Of a DNA stretch of 64,000 nucleotides, positions 35,395 through 44,002 are shown piece by piece. Both the position numbers and the translations under genes were made by a program. The stretch is from positions 1 to 64,000 of the forward strand of contig DASTMB010000008.1 in NCBI GenBank assembly GCA_035714365.1, given 5' to 3'. The notes beneath the pieces are model-generated. The model saw nothing but the letters and a program-made list of their open reading frames with translations. It had not been told where the DNA came from and did not search any database. This DNA comes from Mycobacteriales bacterium (GTDB lineage: Bacteria > Actinomycetota > Actinomycetes > BP-191). Every line of letters begins with the position of its first letter. Positions within the stretch are counted from its first letter, which is position 1.

Positions 35395-36011
35395 GCACCG
35401 ACCCAGACGTGGTCGAGCCGGGGCGGATGCAGGGCGAGGCCGCCCCCGCCGCCGCGAACCAGCGCACGACCGAGCCGGTGCCGCCCGCGGCGCAGCAGGA
35501 CGTCCCCGGCGAGGGGTCGCGCGCCGACTACGGCTACGGCACGTCCACCGGCCCCGGGCCGCGCGAGGGCGCGCTCGGCGGTCGCGGTGGTGCGGGCGGC
35601 GGCGTCGCGGCGCCGGCGTTCTCGCACGCGCCGGAAGGCCGTTCACCGGAGGCGTCGCGGCCGGAGCCGTCGGGCGCGGGCGACCACGCGCAGGGGCCGC
35701 ACGATCCCGGCCGGATCGAGGCCGACCTGCCCGGGGAGGCGTCCCGGGTGCCGGGCGTGCAGGGCGTCTCGCCCGACCCGTTCGCGGTGGACACCGCGTC
35801 GGGCGCGGCCCGCGTGCAGTCCGCGGCGGCATCCGGCGGGGCCGACTCGGGCGGCGATGCGAAGGGCGTTCCCGTCCCGTCGGAGACGCCCGCGGAGGGC
35901 ACCTCCGAGGCCGCGGAGCCGGTCGACGGCGTCCGCATCACGGCCGTCGCGCGCGAGGGGCTGGCCGACGGCGAGCCCGACAACCGCGCTCCGTCCACAG
36001 GCGTTTTCTAG
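35391..36011 (+). CDS. Low-complexity disordered protein, hypothetical
   Basis: 206 residues dominated by Ala, Gly, Pro, Glu and Asp with no hydrophobic core, signal peptide or domain. ATG 35391 is coupled to the 62-residue gene. The last codons contain box 1 of the competence-type promoter (35994-36002). Possibly a stress- or desiccation-type hydrophilin, but this is speculation. Confidence 0.6.
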   Translation: MSTDPDVVEPGRMQGEAAPAAANQRTTEPVPPAAQQDVPGEGSRADYGYGTSTGPGPREGALGGRGGAGGGVAAPAFSHAPEGRSPEASRPEPSGAGDHAQGPHDPGRIEADLPGEASRVPGVQGVSPDPFAVDTASGAARVQSAAASGGADSGGDAKGVPVPSETPAEGTSEAAEPVDGVRITAVAREGLADGEPDNRAPSTGVF

Positions 36012-36064
36012 CGTCCACAGATTGGCCCCCGCCCCTCTTGCGCGGGGCCGCGCGTCCCTAGCGT
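35994..36064 (+). promoter_or_regulatory. Competence-type promoter upstream of yraN-comM-dprA
   Basis: TCCACAGGC (35994-36002), 11 bases, TCCACAGAT (36014-36022), 34 bases, CCTAGCGTCG with -10 TAGCGT (36059-36064). There is no -35 hexamer. Spacing is identical at comEA and comEC and near-identical at the M23 gene. Expected transcription start about 36071, 27 bases before the GTG, with GGGGAGG as ribosome-binding site. Confidence 0.8.
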
Positions 36065-36097
36065 CGTCCCGGTCGGAATCGGACCGGGGAGGCGCGG

Positions 36098-36454
36098 GTG
36101 CGGGCGAAGGACGCGGTAGGGCTGTTCGGCGAGCGGGTCGCCGTACGACATCTCGAGGACGCCGGCTACGCCGTCCTCTCCCGCAACTGGCGCTGCCCCG
36201 CCGGTGAGATCGACGTCGTCGCGATCCGCGGCGGCGTGGTGGTCTTCGCCGAGGTCAAGACGCGGCGTTCGGAGGCGTACGGGCCGCCGGCGCTCGCCGT
36301 GACCCGGAAGAAGGCGGCGCGGGTGCGCGCGGCCGCCGTCGACTGGCTGTCGCAGCACCTGCTGCACGACACGCCCGTGCGCTTCGACGTCGTCGCCGTG
36401 CGCATCCCGCGCACCGGCGCGGCCGAGGTCGAGCACATCGAGGGCGCGTTCTGA
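36098..36454 (+). CDS. YraN family endonuclease-like protein
   Basis: 118 residues, UPF0102. Restriction-endonuclease-like fold with GEIDVVAIRGGVVVFAEVKTRR supplying D, E and K of the PD-(D/E)xK type site. GTG 36098 with GGGGAGG upstream. Single-base stop/start overlap with comM. Almost always beside comM/dprA; probably acts on DNA but not proven. Confidence 0.93.
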   Translation: MRAKDAVGLFGERVAVRHLEDAGYAVLSRNWRCPAGEIDVVAIRGGVVVFAEVKTRRSEAYGPPALAVTRKKAARVRAAAVDWLSQHLLHDTPVRFDVVAVRIPRTGAAEVEHIEGAF

Positions 36455-37983
36455 TGGGGCTCGGGCGGGCGCTGTCGATCGGCCTGGTCGGGCTCGACGG
36501 CCACGTGGTCGAGGTCGAGGCGGACCTGGCGGCGGGGCTGCCGGCGTTCGTGCTGATCGGGCTGCCCGACGCGACGATGCAGGAGGCGCGCGACCGGGTC
36601 CGCGCCGCCGTCGTCAACTCCGGCTGCGCCTGGCCGCAGCGGCGGATCACGCTCGCGCTGTCGCCGGCCGCGCTGCCGAAGCGGGGGAGCGCGTTCGACC
36701 TCGCGATGGCCGTCGCCGTGCTCGCCGCCAGCGAGTCGGTGCCTCCCGCCGCCGTCGAGGGGCTGGTGCTGCTCGGTGAGCTGTCGCTCGACGGCCGGGT
36801 GCGCCCGGTGCCCGGCGTGCTGCCGGCGGCGTTCGCCGCGTGGCGGGCGGGGGTGCGGCGGCTCGTCGTGCCCGCCGCCAACGTCGCCGAGGCGGCGCTG
36901 GTGCCGGACGTCGAGGTGCTCGGGTTCGCCGACCTGGCCGGGCTGCTCGCGTACCTGCGCGGCGAGGCCGCGGCTCTGGTGCGGCCGGGGGAGGCGCCCG
37001 CGGTCGCCGGGCCGGACGACGCGGTCGCCGGGCCGGACCTCGCCGACGTGCTCGGGCAGGACCACGCCCGCCGCTGCCTGGAGGTCGCCGCGGCCGGCGG
37101 GCACCACGTGTTCCTCCTCGGCCCGCCCGGCGCAGGCAAGACGATGCTCGCGGAACGCCTCCCCACGATCCTGCCCCGCCTCGGCGACGACGCGGCGTTG
37201 GAGGTCTCCGCGATCCACTCCGTCGCCGGCACGCTGCCGCCGGACGCGCCGCTCGTGACCGTGCCGCCGTTCCGGGCGCCGCACCACAGCGCGTCGCTGC
37301 CCGCGCTGATCGGCGGCGGCAGCGGCGTCGCCCGGCCTGGCGAGGTGTCGCTGGCGCACCGGGGGGTGCTGTTCCTCGACGAGGCGCCGGAGTTCGCGAC
37401 CGGTCACCTCGACGCGTTGCGGCAGCCGCTGGAGTCCGGCCACGTCACGCTCGCCCGCGCCGGCGGCGTCGCGCGGTACCCGGCGCGGTTCACGCTCGTG
37501 CTCGCCGCCAACCCCTGCCCCTGCTCGACCGCCGGCCAGAAGGACCGCGACTGCACCTGCCCGGCGGGCGTGCGGCGGCGGTACCTGGGGCGGCTGTCCG
37601 GGCCGTTGCTCGACCGCGTCGACATCCGCGTCGAGGTCGCCTCGGCCACCCGCGTCGAGCTCACCGCCGGGCCGGGGGAGCCGAGCGCCGCCGTGCGCGA
37701 CCGCGTGCTCGCCGCGCGCGAGCGCATGGCGCACCGCTACCGCGGCCTGCCGTGGACCGCCAACGCCGACGTCCCCGGCCGCGAGCTGCGCCGCCGCTGG
37801 CCGCTCGCCGCCGACGCCCTCGCGCCCGCGCACGCCGCCGTCGACACCGGGCGGCTCAGCGCGCGCGGCCTCGACCGCGTCGTCCGCGTCGCCTGGACCC
37901 TCGCCGACCTGGAAGGCCGGGCCGCGCCCGGCGCCTCGCACGTCCGCCGTGCCGTCTCGCTCCGGAAGGGAACCACCCCATGA
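36454..37983 (+). CDS. comM: ComM/YifB AAA+ ATPase (Mg-chelatase-like)
   Basis: Branch-migration helicase for integrating transformed DNA (Vibrio ComM). 509 residues. N-terminal Lon-like domain LVGLDGHVVEVEADLAAGLPAFVLIGLPDA, AAA+ Walker A GPPGAGKTM (about 225), Walker B LFLDEAPEF, and a Cys-rich insertion ANPCPCSTAGQKDRDCTC. C-terminal helical domain with GLDRVVRVAWTLADLEG. ATGA overlap with dprA. Under the competence-type promoter. Confidence 0.96.
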   Translation: MGLGRALSIGLVGLDGHVVEVEADLAAGLPAFVLIGLPDATMQEARDRVRAAVVNSGCAWPQRRITLALSPAALPKRGSAFDLAMAVAVLAASESVPPAAVEGLVLLGELSLDGRVRPVPGVLPAAFAAWRAGVRRLVVPAANVAEAALVPDVEVLGFADLAGLLAYLRGEAAALVRPGEAPAVAGPDDAVAGPDLADVLGQDHARRCLEVAAAGGHHVFLLGPPGAGKTMLAERLPTILPRLGDDAALEVSAIHSVAGTLPPDAPLVTVPPFRAPHHSASLPALIGGGSGVARPGEVSLAHRGVLFLDEAPEFATGHLDALRQPLESGHVTLARAGGVARYPARFTLVLAANPCPCSTAGQKDRDCTCPAGVRRRYLGRLSGPLLDRVDIRVEVASATRVELTAGPGEPSAAVRDRVLAARERMAHRYRGLPWTANADVPGRELRRRWPLAADALAPAHAAVDTGRLSARGLDRVVRVAWTLADLEGRAAPGASHVRRAVSLRKGTTP

Positions 37984-39149
37984 CCGCTGACCTCGCCCTC
38001 GCGCCCGGCGCCGCCGCCGCCGGCGCCTCCCCGGAACGCCGCCTCGCCTGCGCCGCGCTCTCCCGCGCCGTCGCGCCGGACGACCGGCACTTCCGCGCGC
38101 TCTACCCGCGGTACACGCCGGAGGAGGCGTGGGCGCGGCTCGTCGCGGGCGACGCGCCGCCCGAGCTGGTGGCCGCCACCCGCCGCGCCGTCGCCGCCGC
38201 CGACCCGCAGCGCGACCTCGATGCCGTCGCGGCCCTCGGCGGCCGCCTCGTCTGCCCGGGCGACGCCGACTGGCCTGAAGCGCTGGACGACCTCCGCGAC
38301 CGGGTGCCGGTCGCGCTGTGGGTGCGCGGCGGGGCGCCGCTCGCCGCGGCCACGGAGCGTTCGGTGGCGATCGTCGGGAGCCGGGCGGCGACGCCGTATG
38401 GCAACCTCGTCGCCGCCGAGCTCGCCGTCGAGCTCGGCGAGCGCGGGTGGGCGGTCGTGTCCGGCGGCGCGTACGGCATCGACGCCGCCGCCCATCGCGG
38501 TGCCCTCGCGGCCGGCGCGCCGACCGTCGCCGTCCTCGCGTGCGGCGTGGACGTGTCGTACCCCTCGGGCAACCGCCGCCTCTTCGACGACGTCGCGGCC
38601 GCCGGGCTGCTCGTCAGCGAGTGGCCGCCGGGGGCGTCGCCGACGCGGCTGCGGTTCCTCTGGCGGAACCGCGTCATCGCCGCCCTCGCCCGCGGCACCG
38701 TCGTCGTGGAGATGGGCCACCGCAGTGGCGCCCGCCGTACCTGCTCCGAGGCCTCCTCGCTCGGCCGGCACGTCATGGCCGTGCCCGGGCCGGTGACCTC
38801 CGCCGTCTCGGTGGGCTGCCACACGCTGCTGCGGCAGGGCGTGCCGTGCGTCACCAGCGCCGCCGAGGTGCTCGAGCTGGTCGGGCGGCTGGGCGAGGAC
38901 GTCGCGCCCGTGCCGCCGGACGCGGCGACCCGGCGCGACCGGATCAGCCGGGACGCGCAGCGGGTGCTCGACGCGCTGGACCCGCTGGAGTTCCTCACCG
39001 CCGAGCAGGTCGCCGCCGAGGCGCAGCAGGACCAGTCGGCGACCGAGGTGCTGCTCGACGCGCTCTGCGACCACGACCTCGTCGTGTGCAGCGCCGGACG
39101 GTACCGGCTCGGCCCGGCGGCGTTGGAGGGGGTGCGCCGCTCGGCGTGA
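37980..39149 (+). CDS. dprA: DNA-processing protein DprA
   Basis: Loads RecA on incoming single-stranded DNA during transformation. 389 residues: N-terminal helical region with [21 protein letters not shown], central Rossmann domain [22 protein letters not shown] (about 123-144), [31 protein letters not shown] and RNRVIAALA, and a C-terminal winged-helix. ATG 37980 overlaps comM. Confidence 0.96.
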   Translation: MTADLALAPGAAAAGASPERRLACAALSRAVAPDDRHFRALYPRYTPEEAWARLVAGDAPPELVAATRRAVAAADPQRDLDAVAALGGRLVCPGDADWPEALDDLRDRVPVALWVRGGAPLAAATERSVAIVGSRAATPYGNLVAAELAVELGERGWAVVSGGAYGIDAAAHRGALAAGAPTVAVLACGVDVSYPSGNRRLFDDVAAAGLLVSEWPPGASPTRLRFLWRNRVIAALARGTVVVEMGHRSGARRTCSEASSLGRHVMAVPGPVTSAVSVGCHTLLRQGVPCVTSAAEVLELVGRLGEDVAPVPPDAATRRDRISRDAQRVLDALDPLEFLTAEQVAAEAQQDQSATEVLLDALCDHDLVVCSAGRYRLGPAALEGVRRSA

Positions 39150-39211
39150 GCGGACCGGCCGCGGCGGGGGTGCCGCGGACCCTGAACGGCGGCCGGGGGC
39201 GTGGCGCCTTG

Positions 39212-39236
39212 CATTCGGGCGGTGGGCGACCGAATG
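39212..39236. promoter_or_regulatory. Inverted repeat upstream of the XerC-type gene
   Basis: CATTCGG-N11-CCGAATG, ending seven bases before ATG 39244. Possible operator; no promoter hexamers are evident. Confidence 0.35.
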
Positions 39237-39243
39237 TCGGGCC

Positions 39244-40365
39244 ATGCCCGCCCCCGGCCGTCCCGCCGCGCCCGCGCGCGGCGGCGCCGCGCCCGCGAGC
39301 GCGGCCGCCGGCGACGAGGGCGGCGCGAGTGCCGCCGGGGCCGGGGCACGCGGCCCGGCCGCCGCACGCGCCGCGGGTGCCGCGACCGGGGCCACCGCGC
39401 GCGGCGCGGGTCGCCCCGCGGGGGGCGCCGCCGGGACAGCCGCGGCGGGGGCAGCCGACGCCGGCGAGGTGCTGCCGGAGCGGCTGGCGGACGCGCTGGC
39501 GGCGTTCCGCCGCCACCTCGCGACCGAACGCGGCCTGTCCCCCCACACGGTCGCCGCCTACTCCGTCGACATCGCCGGCCTGCTCCGGCACGTCGCCCGG
39601 CTCGGCGCGGAGTCGCTGGACGACGTCGACGCGACGGCGTTGCGGAGCTGGCTGGCCCGCCAGCGGGCGGGCGGGTACGCGCGGACGACGCTGGCGCGGC
39701 GTTCGTCGGCGACGCGGGTGTTCTTCGCGTTCGCGGTGCGGCGCGGGCTCGCCGGCCGCGACCCCGCCGCGGGCCTCGCCACCCCCAAGACCGACCGGCG
39801 CCTCCCGCGCGTGCTCACCAAGGCCGAGGCCGGTGCGCTGCTCGACCTGCCGCCCGAGGACGGGCCGGAGGGGGTGCGCGACCGGGCGGTGCTGGAGCTG
39901 CTCTACGCCACCGGCATCCGCGTCGGCGAGCTCTGCGGGCTCGACGTCGACGACCTGGACACCGGCCGCCGCGTGGTGCGCGTGCTCGGCAAGGGCGCGA
40001 AGGAGCGGACCGTCCCGTACGGCGTCCCCGCGGCGCGCGCGCTGGACGCCTGGCTGCGGACGGCGCGGCCGATGCTGGCGGTCGCCGGGTCCGGCGCGGC
40101 GCTGTTCCTGGGGGTGCGCGGGCGGCGGATCGACCCGCGAACGGTACGCCGGCTCGTCCATGGGTACCTGAGCGAGGTCGGGCCGGACCTCGGCCCGCAC
40201 GGCCTGCGCCACTCGGCCGCGACCCACCTGCTGGAAGGAGGAGCTGACCTGAGAAGCGTCCAGGAGCTCCTCGGGCACGCTACGCTCGGTACAACACAGA
40301 TATACACGCACGTCTCCGCCGACCGACTGAAGGCTTCCTATGAGCAGGCCCACCCCCGAGCCTGA
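39244..40365 (+). CDS. xerC: Tyrosine recombinase XerC
   Basis: Resolves chromosome dimers at dif with XerD. 373 residues from ATG 39244. The first about 75 are an Ala/Gly/Arg low-complexity extension; the SAM-like core-binding domain starts near [22 protein letters not shown]. Catalytic residues: R in TGIRVGEL, K in GKGAKER, HGLRHSA, GHA and Y in TQIYTHV. GTG 39469 may be the true start, giving 298 residues, the family norm. The gene overlaps whiG by 26 bases. Confidence 0.9.
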   Translation: MPAPGRPAAPARGGAAPASAAAGDEGGASAAGAGARGPAAARAAGAATGATARGAGRPAGGAAGTAAAGAADAGEVLPERLADALAAFRRHLATERGLSPHTVAAYSVDIAGLLRHVARLGAESLDDVDATALRSWLARQRAGGYARTTLARRSSATRVFFAFAVRRGLAGRDPAAGLATPKTDRRLPRVLTKAEAGALLDLPPEDGPEGVRDRAVLELLYATGIRVGELCGLDVDDLDTGRRVVRVLGKGAKERTVPYGVPAARALDAWLRTARPMLAVAGSGAALFLGVRGRRIDPRTVRRLVHGYLSEVGPDLGPHGLRHSAATHLLEGGADLRSVQELLGHATLGTTQIYTHVSADRLKASYEQAHPRA

Positions 40366-41218
40366 CGACGCGAGCGCGTCGGGTACGACCGTGACGTCGT
40401 CGCGCCGCCGGGGCGGAGCCGCGGGGGGAGCCGTCGACCTCGACCGCCAGGAGGTCGAGAACGCGATCGCCGAGCTGTGGCGCGAGTTCAAGGACAGCGG
40501 TGACCCGGCGCTGCGCGAGCGGCTGATCCTGCACTACTCGCCGCTCGTGAAGTACGTCGCCGGCCGCGTCGGCGTCGGCCTCCCGCCGAACATCGAGCAG
40601 GCCGACCTGGTGTCGTACGGCATCTTCGGCCTCATCGACGCGATCGAGAAGTTCGACCTGAGCCGCGCGATCAAGTTCGAGACGTACGCGATCAGCCGGA
40701 TCAAGGGCGCCATCATCGACGAGCTGCGCGCGATCGACTGGATCCCGCGTTCCGTCCGGTACAAGGCGCGCGAGGTCGAGAAGGCGTACGCGGCGCTGGA
40801 GACGAAGCTGTTCCGCACGCCGACCGAGGCCGAGGTCGCCGCCGAGCTGAACATCTCCCTCGAGGACCTGCACACGATCTTCAGCCAGGTGTCGTTCGTC
40901 AACGTCGTCGCCCTGGACGAGCTGCTCAACGTCGGCGGGGAGCGCGGCGACAAGCTCTCGCTGGTCGACACGCTCGAGGACACCAAGGCCGAGGACCCGG
41001 TCATGGCGTTCGAGACCGAGGAGACGAAGTACCTCCTCGCGAAGGCCATCAACACGCTGCCCGAGCGCGAGAAGATCGTCGTGACGCTCTACTACTACGA
41101 GGGCCTGACGCTCGCGGAGATCGGCCAGGTGCTCGGCGTCACCGAGAGCCGCATCTGCCAGATGCACACCAAGGCCGTGCTCCAGCTCCGCGGCAAGCTC
41201 GCCGACCAGCGCGACTGA
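40340..41218 (+). CDS. whiG: WhiG/FliA-family RNA polymerase sigma factor
   Basis: 292 residues, sigma regions 2-4: [83 protein letters not shown] (2.4) and the region 4 helix-turn-helix [29 protein letters not shown]. Same location (xerC-whiG-rpsB) as in Streptomyces, where WhiG commits aerial hyphae to sporulation; in motile actinomycetes the family controls flagella. Which applies here is not decidable from this window. Confidence 0.93.
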   Translation: MSRPTPEPDDASASGTTVTSSRRRGGAAGGAVDLDRQEVENAIAELWREFKDSGDPALRERLILHYSPLVKYVAGRVGVGLPPNIEQADLVSYGIFGLIDAIEKFDLSRAIKFETYAISRIKGAIIDELRAIDWIPRSVRYKAREVEKAYAALETKLFRTPTEAEVAAELNISLEDLHTIFSQVSFVNVVALDELLNVGGERGDKLSLVDTLEDTKAEDPVMAFETEETKYLLAKAINTLPEREKIVVTLYYYEGLTLAEIGQVLGVTESRICQMHTKAVLQLRGKLADQRD

Positions 41219-41225
41219 CCGCTCC

Positions 41226-42083
41226 TCACCACCCGGTCCACGGCGCCAGCTCGCGGCCGTCCGCGTCGTACGCCGTCAGCGAACGCCCGTTGTGGTGCGC
41301 CGGCACGAACCCGGCGAACACCGGCCACCGCGACCCCGGCAGGTCGTAGCGGGTCAGCTCCACCACCGGACCGTCGGCCGTCGGCTGGTGCGTCACCCGC
41401 ACGGCCTTCTCGGGCGCGAACACGTACACGTACGGCGTCCCGGCGACCTCGCCGACGCCGAGCATGGCCGGCTCGTTCGGGGCGGGTGTGGCCAGCGAGC
41501 TGCCACCGGCCGGGCGTCCCGCGGCGTCGACCACGGCGAGCGCGATCGACTCGACCGGTCCGGCGCCGGCGTAGAGGCGGTACCGCCAGCCGTCGCGCGT
41601 CCCCTCGGCGACGGTCACCGTCCCGGGCACCGGGTGGAGCACGTCGAACGGCTCGTACGTCAGCGTGCCGCCCGGCCCGTGCAGCGACAGCAGGCGGCCG
41701 TCGGTGGCCCAGTCGACGACGCCGCGGGTCACCGCGCCGAACGCCGCCTGCACCTCGGCGGCTTCGCCGTGGCAGGCCATGTCGGTGGAGACGCGGCTGC
41801 CGGTGCCGAAGTCGACGTGCGTCCCGTCGACGCGTGCCTGCCCGCCCGTGCCGTTGCAGGCGGTGGCGGTGAACTCGGTCCCGTCGCGCAGGTACAGCGT
41901 TGACGAGACCCGCACCGGCACCGGCGCGTGCCCGGGCAGCGTGTACTCGACCAGCCGCCACTCGCTGTTGACGAGCGTGACCGGCTCGGGCGCCGCCGTG
42001 TGCCCCGCCTGCACGGCATTCCCGGTGCCGCACGCGGCGGCGGAGAGGGCGAGCAGGACGGGGAGCCACGGGCGCGCGGTCAT
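41226..42083 (-). CDS. META-domain lipoprotein, copy 1
   Basis: 285 residues. Signal peptide ending SAAAC (lipobox cysteine 18). META/HslJ-like domain about 40-130: NSEWRLVEYTLPG, TACNGTGGQARVDG and TDMACHGEAAEVQAAF. The C-terminal half (about 150-285) has no known family; its end TAYDADGRELAPWTGW is shared with copy 2. The stop lies eight bases from the convergent whiG stop. Confidence 0.85.
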   Translation of the reverse strand: MTARPWLPVLLALSAAACGTGNAVQAGHTAAPEPVTLVNSEWRLVEYTLPGHAPVPVRVSSTLYLRDGTEFTATACNGTGGQARVDGTHVDFGTGSRVSTDMACHGEAAEVQAAFGAVTRGVVDWATDGRLLSLHGPGGTLTYEPFDVLHPVPGTVTVAEGTRDGWRYRLYAGAGPVESIALAVVDAAGRPAGGSSLATPAPNEPAMLGVGEVAGTPYVYVFAPEKAVRVTHQPTADGPVVELTRYDLPGSRWPVFAGFVPAHHNGRSLTAYDADGRELAPWTGW

Positions 42084-42148
42084 GCCTGTTGGGACGCTCC
42101 GGCGCGGGCGCGGGTTCCGCCGCGCGGCGCGGCGAGCGCCCCGCGTCC

Positions 42149-43030
42149 TCACCAGCCGGTCCATGGCTCCAGCTCGTGCCCGGCCGCGTCGTACGCGGTC
42201 AGCGACTTGCCGCTGTGGTGCGCCGAGACGAACCCGCCGAAGATCGACAGCGGCGACCCGGGAACGGGGTACCGCGTCAGCTCCACCCGCGGCCCCTGCG
42301 CGGTCGCGTCGTGCGTCATGCGCACCGCCCCCTCCGGCCCGAACACGAACACGTACTCCGCGCCGGCGATCGTCGCGGTGGCGAGCATCCCGGACTCGTC
42401 CGGCGCGGGCGCGCCCAGCCCGCCCCCGCCGTCCGGCCGGCCCTCCGGGTCGACCGCCGCCAGGTTGACGTAGCGGACGGGACTGCCCACCGCGTAGAGG
42501 CGGTAGTGCCAGCCGTCACGGTCGCCTTCGACGACGGTGACCGTGCCCGGCTCCGGGTGCAGCACGTCGTACGGCTCGAACGTCAGCGTCCCCCACGGAG
42601 CCGTCAGCACCAGCCGGGCGCCGTCGAGGTGCCAGGCGACGGCGCCGCGGGCGAGCGACGTGAACGCCTCCTGCGTCGCGAGCTCCTCGCCGTTGCACGC
42701 GACGTCGCTCTCGTCCTGCCCGCCGTCGCCGAAGTCGATCGTGCCGTCGCCGACGCGCGCCGGGCCCCGGAAGTCGTTGCACGCGTTCAACGAGTACGTC
42801 TCGCCGTCCCGCAGGTACAGCAGCACGTCCGGGGCGGCCGGCACGGCGGCCCCGGACGCGGGCGCACGGGAGACCAGCCGCCACTCGGAGTGGACGAGCG
42901 CGTCGCGGCCGGCCGGGGTGGCCGAGGCGGACGGCGGCGCGCCACCGGACGCGACCGGCTCGCCGCAGGCGGCGCAGCCGAGCGCGAGGACGGCGGCCGC
43001 GGCGAACCCGGCGGCTGGGCGTGGACGCAT
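42149..43030 (-). CDS. META-domain lipoprotein, copy 2
   Basis: 293 residues, same organisation and clear paralogue of the adjacent gene: lipobox GCAAC, HSEWRLVS, NACNDFRGPARVGDGTIDFGDGGQDESDVACNGEELATQEAF, C-terminal TAYDAAGHELEPWTGW. Tandem duplication with substantial divergence. ATG 43030 has GGAGGGG upstream. Likely outer-surface; ligand unknown. Confidence 0.85.
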   Translation of the reverse strand: MRPRPAAGFAAAAVLALGCAACGEPVASGGAPPSASATPAGRDALVHSEWRLVSRAPASGAAVPAAPDVLLYLRDGETYSLNACNDFRGPARVGDGTIDFGDGGQDESDVACNGEELATQEAFTSLARGAVAWHLDGARLVLTAPWGTLTFEPYDVLHPEPGTVTVVEGDRDGWHYRLYAVGSPVRYVNLAAVDPEGRPDGGGGLGAPAPDESGMLATATIAGAEYVFVFGPEGAVRMTHDATAQGPRVELTRYPVPGSPLSIFGGFVSAHHSGKSLTAYDAAGHELEPWTGW

Positions 43031-43075
43031 GGCCCCTCCGACGGTACGCGCGAGGGGGTGTCGCGGGGAGGGGGG

Positions 43076-43825
43076 TCACGGCGGGTCGCGGGACTGGCCG
43101 CCGCGCGAGCGCGGGGTGACCGCGCCGGCCGCCAGCGCGCCGGCCGCCAGCGCCCCGGCCGCGAGCGGCACCCCCGGACCACGCGACGCGCGGCCGGAGC
43201 GGCCGCGGCCGGCGACGACCGGCACCGGCCCGGCCGCCCCGACGCCGGGTGGGACGGGCGCCGGCGCGGGTGGCGCGGCGCCCGCCGGAACGGCCGGCGC
43301 GCCGGCGGCGAGCGGCGCGGGCCACGGGGCGGCGGGCGCGGGCGAGACCGGCAGCAGCCGGCTCGGACCGCGCCGCAGCAACGACAGCGGGTCGAGGTAC
43401 GTGTCGCCGCGCAGCAGCCCCCAGTGCAGCAACGCCTCCCCGGGACCGGCCGGACCCGCGTGGCCGCCGCGCAGGACGCCGACCGGCTCGCCCGCGCGCA
43501 CCCGCTCGCCGGCGCCGACGGTCGCGACGACCGGCTCGTACGTCGTCCGCATCCCGCCGTGCGTGACCGCGACGACGCCGCGACCCGCGATTACGCCGGC
43601 GAACGTCACCTCGCCCGCGCCGGCGGCGATCACGACCGCCCCCGCCGGCGCGGCCAGGTCGACGCCGCGGTGGCCCGGCCCCCAGCGCGTCCGCGGCGGC
43701 TCGAACGCCCTGCGGACCGCGAGCGGCCCGGCCAGCGGCGGCACCCAGCCGCCGGCAGCGGCGCGAGCGGGGCAGCCGAGCAGGACCGCCACGACGAGAC
43801 CGAGCAGCGCGGCGAACGACGGCAT
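43076..43825 (-). CDS. M23 (LytM) family peptidoglycan-hydrolase-like protein
   Basis: 249 residues: signal peptide (1-24), LytM domain (about 28-150) and a long Pro/Ala tail ending in three LAAGA repeats. The metal-binding H52 and D56 (GHRGVD) and H134 (LLHWG) are present, but the first His of the HxH motif is Leu132, so catalytic activity is doubtful. M23 genes occur beside rpsB in Streptomyces. ATG 43825 has AGGAGG eight bases upstream. Its promoter carries the same double TCCACAG boxes as the competence genes. Confidence 0.88.
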   Translation of the reverse strand: MPSFAALLGLVVAVLLGCPARAAAGGWVPPLAGPLAVRRAFEPPRTRWGPGHRGVDLAAPAGAVVIAAGAGEVTFAGVIAGRGVVAVTHGGMRTTYEPVVATVGAGERVRAGEPVGVLRGGHAGPAGPGEALLHWGLLRGDTYLDPLSLLRRGPSRLLPVSPAPAAPWPAPLAAGAPAVPAGAAPPAPAPVPPGVGAAGPVPVVAGRGRSGRASRGPGVPLAAGALAAGALAAGAVTPRSRGGQSRDPP

Positions 43826-43846
43826 GGGCAGCACCTCCTGCCCACG

Positions 43847-43918
43847 ACCCTGCCGTCAGCAGCCGGGGGAGGCCACGGGCGCGACCGGATCTGTGGACGG
43901 CGCCCGGGAGCCTGTGGA
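43847..43918 (-). promoter_or_regulatory. Competence-type promoter upstream of the M23 gene
   Basis: Minus strand: TCCACAGGC (43918-43910), 12 bases, TCCACAGAT (43897-43889), 34 bases, then GGCAGGGTCGT aligned with CCTAGCGTCGT; -10 candidate CAGGGT (43852-43847). Boxes are perfect, the -10 is weaker and the inter-box gap is one base longer than at the com genes. Confidence 0.65.
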
Positions 43919-43938
43919 CGCAGGTGCCGCAGCCGTAG

Positions 43939-43977
43939 CCCACAGCCGCAACCCGCAGCCGCAACCCGCAGCCGCAA
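43939..43977. repeat. 13-base tandem repeat, three copies
   Basis: CCCACAGCCGCAA, CCCGCAGCCGCAA, CCCGCAGCCGCAA in direct tandem, just upstream of the M23 promoter and 25 bases from the end of the downstream lipoprotein gene. Confidence 0.85.
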
Positions 43978-44002
43978 CCGCGGCCGGCGCTCGACGCGAC
44001 GC

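Noticed and set aside
39244-40365. XerC as an integrase of a mobile element
   Set aside because: It sits in the conserved dprA-xerC-whiG-rpsB order with no attachment sites or phage genes nearby, so it is the housekeeping recombinase.
43926-43983. CRISPR-like repeats
   Set aside because: Only three contiguous 13-base units with no spacers; a simple tandem repeat.
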